6,777 nt of DNA from an uncultured bacterium (GTDB lineage Bacteria; Hydrogenedentota; Hydrogenedentia; Hydrogenedentales; JAEUWI01): assembly GCA_937895305.1 (NCBI GenBank), contig CALAXS010000376.1, positions 1 through 6,777 of the forward strand, read 5' to 3'. The notes below the pieces were generated by a model, which saw only the letters and a list, made by a program, of their open reading frames with translations, did not search any database and had not been told where the DNA came from. Numbering within the stretch: the first letter of the stretch is position 1; each line of letters opens with the position of its first letter. The translations under genes and the position numbers were made by a program. This document shows, piece after piece, positions 1-5,619 of the stretch.

Positions 1-21
1 ACTGCTAATCAACTAAGTACA

Positions 22-81
22 TCAAAAAACCAGATCACCTTCATTATACACGGGTTCGTGTTTTAGGTCACCCCCTGACAT
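22..81 (-). CDS. Possible 19-residue small ORF (doubtful)
   Basis: A minus-strand reading frame of 19 codons runs from an ATG at 81-79 to a TGA at 24-22. It is listed only because a good Shine-Dalgarno, AAGGAGA at 91-85, stands about four bases before the ATG. The peptide is acidic and polar (begins MSGGDLKH, ends EGDLVF) with no membrane segment, and I recognise no family. It is divergent to the gene starting at 140, with 58 bases between the two starts. It could be a leader peptide, the remnant of a longer gene, or chance. The short length and lack of a clear promoter make chance the leading explanation. Confidence 0.15.
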   Translation of the reverse strand: MSGGDLKHEPVYNEGDLVF

Positions 82-92
82 GAATCTCCTTT

Positions 93-98
93 TACAAT
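93..98 (+). promoter_or_regulatory. Candidate -10 box upstream of the 140-541 gene
   Basis: TACAAT matches the sigma-70 -10 consensus at five of six positions and would place a transcription start near 105, giving a leader of about 35 bases. No convincing -35 hexamer is found 16-18 bases upstream, so this is weak support. The same bases lie next to the Shine-Dalgarno of the doubtful minus-strand small ORF. Confidence 0.2.
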
Positions 99-139
99 GA
101 ATAGAGCAACATGGACCACGAGCATACAGGAAGGGCAAC

Positions 140-541
140 ATGACCAGGCGCACCCGCATTCTAAGTGTAATACTGGGACTCATTATTGTCGTAGCCTCGG
201 CCAATGCCTTACATATTCATCAGTTAGAGACTGAATTGGGTTTGGTGGCTACCCAACGTATTGACACGTTTCTGGGTGATATACCAGTCGAAGAACAGGC
301 TGAATACCAGTTTGCATCCACCGTGACCGCGAGCAAGACCTATCTGGTGCTGGGCGCAGTGCAAGGTAAAATATCTGTGTATATGCGTCATGAGGCGAAG
401 GACCCGGACAAGGTCTCGGGCTTTGAGTATTTTCTGGAACGAGAAGCCAAAGATACCTGGAAGCAAGTTGAGAGTGGTCGGTGTACTTCTGAGCATTGCA
501 CCGTTGAAGGACTAAAGGTACTCCGTGCCCTGGAGCAATAG
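140..541 (+). CDS. Small exported or membrane-anchored protein of unknown function
   Basis: A complete 133-residue protein that I do not recognise. The N-terminus has a basic cluster (MTRRTR) followed by a hydrophobic stretch at about residues 7-24. An ANA site near residues 21-23 would suit signal peptidase I; otherwise the segment would act as an N-terminal anchor. The remaining roughly 110 residues are hydrophilic and charged, with no further membrane segment, so they should lie outside the cytoplasmic membrane. The only two cysteines sit close together near the C-terminus (CTSEHC) and could form a disulphide or bind a metal. The ATG at 140 is supported by a purine-rich site, AGGAAGGG, at 128-135. 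The TAG stop lies 10 bases from the terminator hairpin, and the gene converges on the phosphofructokinase gene, so it is not in an operon with it. Function unknown; that the gene is real is likely but not certain. Confidence 0.6.
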   Translation: MTRRTRILSVILGLIIVVASANALHIHQLETELGLVATQRIDTFLGDIPVEEQAEYQFASTVTASKTYLVLGAVQGKISVYMRHEAKDPDKVSGFEYFLEREAKDTWKQVESGRCTSEHCTVEGLKVLRALEQ

Positions 542-542
542 C

Positions 543-577
543 AAAAAGAAAAGGGAGACCCGGTTAGTGGTCTCCCT
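543..577 (-). terminator. Rho-independent terminator of the phosphofructokinase gene
   Basis: GGGAGACC at 553-560 and GGTCTCCC at 569-576 form a perfect 8-bp stem, 9 bp with the A552-T577 pair, around an 8-base loop. Read on the minus strand it is followed by TTTTCTTTTT (552-543), the classical intrinsic terminator layout, about 30 bases after the kinase stop codon. On the plus strand the hairpin follows the 140-541 gene closely but lacks a U-tract, so it may stop or stabilise that transcript only weakly. Confidence 0.85.
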
Positions 578-604
578 CAACATGCTCTACTTCTTGGCGA
601 GTAG

Positions 605-1825
605 TTATTTTTTCTTATTCAGAATCTTCTTGACCGATGGCGCACTTATGCGTTCGGCTATGGGCATTTCACCAATAAGAGGACGGCAGTAATTACGGAA
701 GGCATCCGTTACACCGTTGCCCGCTTTGTTGATGAATTTGTCAGGCATGGTCTTGGTCTTGGCCGCTACCGATTCCAGCGGGGTGAGGAAATACTCAATG
801 GCATAGTCCCCCACGCGCTTCATAGCGACAGAACCATCCTGGTTGTGCCAGATAGCGTATTGTGCTGCTTTCTCCCCTACTTCACGCGCTTCCTGCTGGT
901 CAGACTCGCTAACGCAGCCCAGGAAGGAGCGCTGGATGTAACCCAGCGTATCGGCACGAACACGAGAGATGTCTGTGCCTTCTTTTACCCAGGTTGCAAG
1001 GAGATCGCCGAGGGCACCTGAGCCAGAAAGCTGCACATTGCCATGGGCGTCTTTTTCGCCACCTGTAAATTGCGCAGCAATCGATTTGCCTTTGCTATCC
1101 ACAATACCTTCGGAGACTGCAATGATGCAGCGACCGTACTTGGCGAAGGCCTTTTTCACGTCAGAGACAAACTGCTTCTTGGTGATGGGGCGCTCGGGCA
1201 TATAAATGAGATGTGGGCCATCATCGGGATATTTTTGTGCAAGGGAGGCTGCTGCGGTCAGGAAACCGGCATGGCGCCCCATGATCACCCCGATGTACAC
1301 CCCGGCGAGTGCACGGTTATCCAGGTTTACCCCGGCGAAAGCCTGGGCAACAAACTTGGCGGCACTACCAAAGCCGGGGCAATGGTCGGTAACTTCCAAA
1401 TCGTTGTCGATGGTCTTGGGCACGTGGATAACGCGCATCTCATAGCCTGCTTTATCTGCTTCTTCATTCACAATACGGCAGGTATCAGAACTGTCGTTCC
1501 CGCCACAATAAAGGAAATAACGAATGCCGTGGGCTTTGCAGACTTCAAAAATTTTGTGGCAATACGCACGGTCTGGTTTGTCACGTGTAGACAAGAGTCC
1601 GGACGATGGCGTTAATGCGACATGCTCCAGATTGTGGGTGGTGCATTCGGTGAGGTCAACGAAGTCTTCGTTCAAGATCCCGGACACGCCACGGAGTGCG
1701 CCGTATACTGCAGTGACCTGGGGGTACTTGCGTGCTTCAAGCACAGCACCTACAACGCTCTGGTTAATAACAGCCGTTGGGCCACCCCCCTGAGCAACCA
1801 AAACTTTTCCCTTTATAGTAGACAT
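605..1825 (-). CDS. pfp: Pyrophosphate-dependent 6-phosphofructokinase (PPi-PFK)
   Basis: A 406-residue cytoplasmic enzyme of the phosphofructokinase A fold that interconverts fructose 6-phosphate and fructose 1,6-bisphosphate. Visible motifs, in order: the phosphate loop GGGPTAVIN (13-21), GGNDS (108-112), PKTIDND (136-142) with the catalytic Asp140, MGRHAGF (182-188), PERP (210-213), and IQRS (297-300) with the fructose-phosphate-binding Arg. Asp111 and Lys137 replace the two glycines that make room for ATP in ATP-dependent enzymes (Gly104 and Gly124 in E. coli PfkA). This pair is the established signature of pyrophosphate use, so the reaction is probably reversible and serves glycolysis and gluconeogenesis. 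The length is typical of the short PPi-PFK clade. The ATG at 1825 is fixed by AAGGAGGG at 1839-1832. The gene is monocistronic, with its own terminator. Family is near certain; phosphoryl donor is inferred from residues. Confidence 0.93.
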   Translation of the reverse strand: MSTIKGKVLVAQGGGPTAVINQSVVGAVLEARKYPQVTAVYGALRGVSGILNEDFVDLTECTTHNLEHVALTPSSGLLSTRDKPDRAYCHKIFEVCKAHGIRYFLYCGGNDSSDTCRIVNEEADKAGYEMRVIHVPKTIDNDLEVTDHCPGFGSAAKFVAQAFAGVNLDNRALAGVYIGVIMGRHAGFLTAAASLAQKYPDDGPHLIYMPERPITKKQFVSDVKKAFAKYGRCIIAVSEGIVDSKGKSIAAQFTGGEKDAHGNVQLSGSGALGDLLATWVKEGTDISRVRADTLGYIQRSFLGCVSESDQQEAREVGEKAAQYAIWHNQDGSVAMKRVGDYAIEYFLTPLESVAAKTKTMPDKFINKAGNGVTDAFRNYCRPLIGEMPIAERISAPSVKKILNKKK

Positions 1826-1831
1826 AACACA

Positions 1832-1839
1832 CCCTCCTT
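1832..1839 (-). promoter_or_regulatory. Shine-Dalgarno of pfp
   Basis: AAGGAGGG read on the minus strand, six bases before the ATG at 1825. It is a near-perfect anti-16S match and fixes the start; no in-frame start codon lies between it and the ATG. Confidence 0.85.
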
Positions 1840-1855
1840 CAACAGGTTTTAATGG

Positions 1856-1901
1856 GACAATGGAGCAAAATGCGGGCTTCCCGCATGGAGTGCCTATTGT
1901 C
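1856..1901 (-). promoter_or_regulatory. Imperfect palindrome in the pfp promoter/leader
   Basis: An inner perfect 7-bp inverted repeat (ATGCGGG at 1870-1876, CCCGCAT at 1880-1886, 3-base loop) is flanked by an outer 6-bp pair (GACAAT at 1856-1861, ATTGTC at 1896-1901). The arms are separated by eight and nine unpaired bases. On the minus strand the inner hairpin is followed by TTTTGC, so it could be a weak attenuator. As DNA, its distal arm coincides with the proposed -10 box, which would suit an operator. No known regulator site is recognised. Confidence 0.4.
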
Positions 1902-1925
1902 TCATGCAGGCCTGGAAGCAGTCAA
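1896..1925 (-). promoter_or_regulatory. Candidate sigma-70 promoter for pfp
   Basis: On the minus strand TTGACT (1925-1920, five of six to the -35 consensus) is followed after 18 bases by GACAAT (1901-1896, four of six to the -10). A start near 1889 would give a leader of roughly 64 bases. A second hexamer, a perfect TTGACA at 1962-1957, has no good -10 partner. Prediction by consensus only. Confidence 0.35.
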
Positions 1926-2025
1926 ACTGATCGTACTTGAAAGGTGATAAATAGGGTGTCAATACAAGCGGATTAATCGATTACGATGTGCTATCCGTAT
2001 ATTTGATGAATCCAGACTATGGGAC

Positions 2026-2117
2026 CAAGAGATTGCCACACCTCGCTCCACTCGGTTCGCAATGACGTGACTATACACGTCATTGCGAGGAGGCGAAGCC
2101 GACGCGGCAATCTCTTG
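2026..2117. repeat. Inverted pair of intergenic repeat units (hairpin element)
   Basis: Two units of about 42-44 bases face each other around a 6-base centre (2070-2075). Their inner ends are a perfect 13-bp inverted repeat (TCGCAATGACGTG at 2057-2069, CACGTCATTGCGA at 2076-2088). Their outer ends are a perfect 12-bp inverted repeat (CAAGAGATTGCC at 2026-2037, GGCAATCTCTTG at 2106-2117). Between these ends each unit has a GC-rich centre that does not match its partner well (2038-2056 against 2089-2105). Each unit thus reads CGTCATTGCGA, variable centre, GGCAATCTC. From memory, this form recurs in intergenic DNA of many unrelated bacteria; copy number here cannot be judged. No target-site duplication is visible. 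Lying 3' of the haem-protein gene, the transcript could fold into a long hairpin protecting or ending that mRNA. Confidence 0.8.
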
Positions 2118-2169
2118 CTCGTGAGGACTTCAGGAGTGGATGGTATCGCTGCTCAATTATAAGAGTGCG

Positions 2170-5100
2170 CTAGCGTCCCAGCACAAATTGTCCGCTACCG
2201 TTGCCGTCCTGAGCCTCGCCCAGTTCAAGGCGGAATGCACCGTTGGTATGCGCTTTACGATCAATGACAAAAGTCAGGGTGTGTCGCCCTGTGGTGAAGG
2301 CATGGGTAGCCAATCCCGGGATGGGTACTACCGCTTCATTCACCCACAATTGAACGCCTTCTTCCAGATTCAAGTTCAACGGTAGTGTACCCGCCTGGCT
2401 TAGTTCTATATCACATTGGAGAACACTGAAGTTTTCCTGCAGGAGACGATGATTGGATTCTGGAATGGATGCCAGGGGGGTGTCTCCGTTGGGAGAGGCG
2501 TAAAGGGCCAGCCACTTCACTGACGGATTATTGTTCAGTAAGGCATCAAAACCTTCGCCCTGCAATTGTTCTGCTGCATCATTACTCGCTTCCATGGTCC
2601 GCCAGGTACGGGCTGCACGGGCTGTACCCACTTCATACCCCTCATCTTTGCCAAGGGCAGCGAGGAAACGAACCAGGTCAATAAATTCCTGTTCCAACAA
2701 TTCGTCGGTCAAGGCGGTGGGCATAAGGGATTGCCCGTTTTGACGAGCATTGATGGTGCCTTTATCGATGCGAATCTCATCGACGGTCGCTGTACGCAAG
2801 ACCAGTTCGCTATCGGTTTCGGAAACCTTGATACCACTGTAGGTTTCAAAATCACTGGTATCTACAATAAGGGAATGGTAGCCCTCCTTGATAGCCTTGT
2901 CCGGGTAAAGGAGGGACTCTATAAGATAGTCCACGGGCGCACTGCCAGCGATGCTGGAGAGGTCCGGGCCGAGCATACCGCCACCGCCGCCAATGGCGTG
3001 GCATTGTGCGCATTCCAGGGCACGGTACTGCGCTTCACCCCGTGCGGGGTCACCTGTTGCATTTACTTTGTCCACCAGAGCTGCAAGGGCCTCTGGCGTC
3101 AACTCGGGCAGGGTCGCTCCCAGTCCGCCGGCAATGCGAATGGCTTCAACCAGGGCTTCATGCTGTCCGCCACTGGAGGAAACTGCACGCTGACCCCGCT
3201 TGGCGACTTCACGATTTATGGTACGCCCTTTCAGGATCTCGGCCAGTTTTTGAGAACCGCCGTCGCGTTGGATGATTGCACTCAACAGTAAAGTGGGATC
3301 CATTGTCTCTGGCATACTTTCCAGCATGGTAACACCAGCCGCGATGCCTTGATCCAGGTTTACCGAGGCAAGGGTGGTCACGGCATGAACACGAAGACTC
3401 AGGTCCGCATCACTGAGTACCATGGCATTCAGTACAGCACCGCTGGCTTCACCGCCCAGACTGGCCAGGGCATCCAGCGCGGCCTTTCGCGAAGAAATCT
3501 TTTCTTCGCTATTCTCGGCGATACCTTGAATGGTAGCCCGTGTATCTTCTGCGCCCCAGGTGCCCAGGAGACGCAGAGTCGATTCGCGTAGACGGGATGA
3601 GTCACTTTCCAAGAGGGGGAGCAACAGATCAGTACCATTGGAGTTTTTCATGTTGCGGCGTGCCGAGGCTTCACGCAATAGATCCAACCCTTTAGCCTGC
3701 GTCATAGCAGAGCCGCCTTCGTGGCCCAACACCGCAAGCAACAGCTTCTGCATGTCGTCAACAGTACCATGATCGACAATAAGTATGGCAAGGGCCTGGA
3801 GTTGATCGCTATCGGTTGTATTGCCTTCGAGGTATTGGAATGCAGGCAATACAGCACGGTTATCATTGATAGCGCTCAGGAGAAAGTGGAGCTTTTTGAA
3901 GTCTTTGCTGACGGTCGCTTCTTCTGTTTCGAGCAAGGGCAACCAGCTAGATGCTGTTTCACGCGCAGTGAGCCAGAGCGCATGGTCGGTAAAGCGATCC
4001 ATGGGCTTGTCCAATAAGGTGAAGGCCTGTTCCACACCACTCAGGTCATTGATATGTCCCAGCATGCGCACCGCTTCCAGGCGCACGCGAGGATGCTCAT
4101 CCTCTGCAAGTGCCTTCACACGGGCCAGATATTCCTCGGGCTCATAGAGCGCTTCATGCCAGTGGCTCAGTACGCGGATAGCAGCAGCGCGTACTTTATG
4201 ATCACTGGATTCGAGTAATGCTTCGAGCAATGCTTTGTGAGGTTCGTCGAGGGTCTGGTAGGTCCACAGGGCCATGAGGCGATGATGCTCATACGCCGGT
4301 GTACCCACTTTCAGATTCTGTAACCAAAGGGACAGATGGGCAAGTACTTCATTCCTGTCAAGGGTGAGGAGTTCCCGTTGACTCTGCACGCGGACCCACG
4401 GCTCGTCGGCCTTGAGGTTATTCAGAAGGGCATCAATTTCAGCATCCACAATCTGTGTCTTTTTCAGCAGGGGACGATCTTTGGCCGTGACCCGCCAGAT
4501 GCGACCATGTTCATGGTCACGGCGTGGGTCGCGAAAGTCCACTTCGCCATGCTGAATGATGGGGTTGTACCAGTCGGCAATATAGAGTGCTCCATCGGGG
4601 CCCATCTTGTTATCAACGGGACGAAAGGATCCGTGGGTCGTCTTGAGGACTTCCTGCTGCTCTATTGAGCTGTAGGCTGTCCCTTCTTCTTCGACCACAA
4701 AACGACATACACGGTGTGCGCGAAAATCATTGGTAATCATGTTGCCTTGCCAGTCCTCGGGAAAATGACTGCCATTGATGATTTCCAGGCCGCAGTGCTT
4801 GGGCTGACCATTGTTGAGTCCCTTGAGTACGCGGGGATACTGGGAGGTGATATAGGAAGCACCGGGAAAAACATAGTTGATACCTTCACCATAGGCACCG
4901 TCGGTCGCGAAGGACTGGCCCCACTTGTCGATCTTGTGGCCCCAGGGATTCACAAAGCCGTAGCACAGCACATCCAGCTGCAAATCGCGGGGACGAAAGC
5001 GCCATATACCGCCACCGTTAAGACGCTTCACACCATGGGGTGTTTCGATGTGGCTGTGTATATAAATGGACTGGTTCATATACATGGAGCCGTCCACGCC

Positions 5101-5619
5101 CCAATAGAGGGTGTGCAGGATATGGTGAGTGTCTTCGGTACCAAAACCGGAGAGCACGGTGCGGGTAAAGTCCGCTTTGCCGTCACCATCCCGATCCTGA
5201 AGGTGGAGCAGTTCGGTTGAATTGCTGACATAGACCCCGCCATCGCCCGGCAGTACGCCTGTGGGGATGAAGAGGCCCTCGGCAAATATGGTGGATTTAT
5301 CCGCTGCGCCATCGCCGTCCGTATCTTCGAGAATCGTGATGGTATCCCGTGCATCTTCACCCGGTGCGATGTAGGGATAAACAGCACTACCCGCAACCCA
5401 GAGACGGCCTTCGGCGTCCCAGTTCATGTGGATGGGATTGGCAATCATGGGTTCGGAGGCAAAGAGATTCACTTCAAAACCATCGGCCACCTTGAAAGCT
5501 TCCAGTTCAGCAGTCACATCGGGCACGGGGATTTCTTTGAGATAGCCCTGCGCCCCGGCAGTAGTTGTAAATAGCAGAAGGGTCAGGATGCTGAGGTGGA
5601 GTGCTTTGAATGGCTGCAT
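2170..5619 (-). CDS. Exported PVC-type haem-binding dehydrogenase-like protein with HEAT-like repeats
   Basis: A complete 1149-residue protein. A signal peptide ends at AGA|Q (residues 21-24). Residues about 30-385 form a propeller resembling the PVC 'membrane-bound dehydrogenase' N-terminal domain, related to sugar/sorbosone dehydrogenases, with two calcium-loop-like motifs DxDGDGxxD (99-107, 142-150). Residues about 390-850 are helical HEAT-like repeats. Residues about 855-990 are the PVC cytochrome domain, with haem site CAQCH (870-874), GPDL (884-887) and likely distal ligand Met966 in SLMP. Residues 990-1149 look beta-rich and I cannot name them. The protein probably oxidises an extracytoplasmic substrate and passes electrons to its own haem c; substrate and cofactor are not evident. 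The ATG at 5619 overlaps the preceding stop codon (TAATG) and has a strong Shine-Dalgarno, indicating coupling to the SGNH gene. Architecture sure, reaction inferred. Confidence 0.9.
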   Translation of the reverse strand: MQPFKALHLSILTLLLFTTTAGAQGYLKEIPVPDVTAELEAFKVADGFEVNLFASEPMIANPIHMNWDAEGRLWVAGSAVYPYIAPGEDARDTITILEDTDGDGAADKSTIFAEGLFIPTGVLPGDGGVYVSNSTELLHLQDRDGDGKADFTRTVLSGFGTEDTHHILHTLYWGVDGSMYMNQSIYIHSHIETPHGVKRLNGGGIWRFRPRDLQLDVLCYGFVNPWGHKIDKWGQSFATDGAYGEGINYVFPGASYITSQYPRVLKGLNNGQPKHCGLEIINGSHFPEDWQGNMITNDFRAHRVCRFVVEEEGTAYSSIEQQEVLKTTHGSFRPVDNKMGPDGALYIADWYNPIIQHGEVDFRDPRRDHEHGRIWRVTAKDRPLLKKTQIVDAEIDALLNNLKADEPWVRVQSQRELLTLDRNEVLAHLSLWLQNLKVGTPAYEHHRLMALWTYQTLDEPHKALLEALLESSDHKVRAAAIRVLSHWHEALYEPEEYLARVKALAEDEHPRVRLEAVRMLGHINDLSGVEQAFTLLDKPMDRFTDHALWLTARETASSWLPLLETEEATVSKDFKKLHFLLSAINDNRAVLPAFQYLEGNTTDSDQLQALAILIVDHGTVDDMQKLLLAVLGHEGGSAMTQAKGLDLLREASARRNMKNSNGTDLLLPLLESDSSRLRESTLRLLGTWGAEDTRATIQGIAENSEEKISSRKAALDALASLGGEASGAVLNAMVLSDADLSLRVHAVTTLASVNLDQGIAAGVTMLESMPETMDPTLLLSAIIQRDGGSQKLAEILKGRTINREVAKRGQRAVSSSGGQHEALVEAIRIAGGLGATLPELTPEALAALVDKVNATGDPARGEAQYRALECAQCHAIGGGGGMLGPDLSSIAGSAPVDYLIESLLYPDKAIKEGYHSLIVDTSDFETYSGIKVSETDSELVLRTATVDEIRIDKGTINARQNGQSLMPTALTDELLEQEFIDLVRFLAALGKDEGYEVGTARAARTWRTMEASNDAAEQLQGEGFDALLNNNPSVKWLALYASPNGDTPLASIPESNHRLLQENFSVLQCDIELSQAGTLPLNLNLEEGVQLWVNEAVVPIPGLATHAFTTGRHTLTFVIDRKAHTNGAFRLELGEAQDGNGSGQFVLGR

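Larger units (their letters stand above)
1826..2169. other. 344-base intergenic region
   Basis: No credible reading frame is seen here. The region holds, from the pfp side, its Shine-Dalgarno, the palindrome and candidate promoter described separately, a 10-bp perfect palindrome TAATCGATTA (1974-1983), and the paired repeat at 2026-2117. Positions 2118-2169 directly follow the haem-protein stop codon on the minus strand and show no U-tract terminator. Confidence 0.7.

Noticed and set aside
48..64. Short hairpin ACACG/CGTGT followed by TTT as a terminator of an unseen upstream gene
   Set aside because: The stem is only 5 bp and the U-run is very short; no upstream gene is visible to support it.
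1043..1615. Open plus-strand frame of 190 codons inside pfp
   Set aside because: It is antisense to the conserved phosphofructokinase motifs and is explained as a mirror of that gene's codon pattern.
1974..1983. TAATCGATTA palindrome as a regulator operator
   Set aside because: It is a perfect 10-mer but AT-rich and single, does not overlap the better promoter candidate, and matches no site I can name.
2140..2385. Plus-strand frame starting in the intergenic region
   Set aside because: Most of it is antisense to the C-terminal module of the haem protein, and the ATG lacks a convincing ribosome binding site.
2566..3291. Open plus-strand frame of 241 codons inside the haem-protein gene
   Set aside because: It lies antisense to the haem-repeat and cytochrome coding region, whose CxxCH and family motifs are unmistakable. 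The antisense translation shows no recognisable domain.
4714..5220. Open plus-strand frame of 168 codons inside the propeller region
   Set aside because: It is antisense to the conserved dehydrogenase domain including the calcium-loop motif; no supporting Shine-Dalgarno or family similarity.
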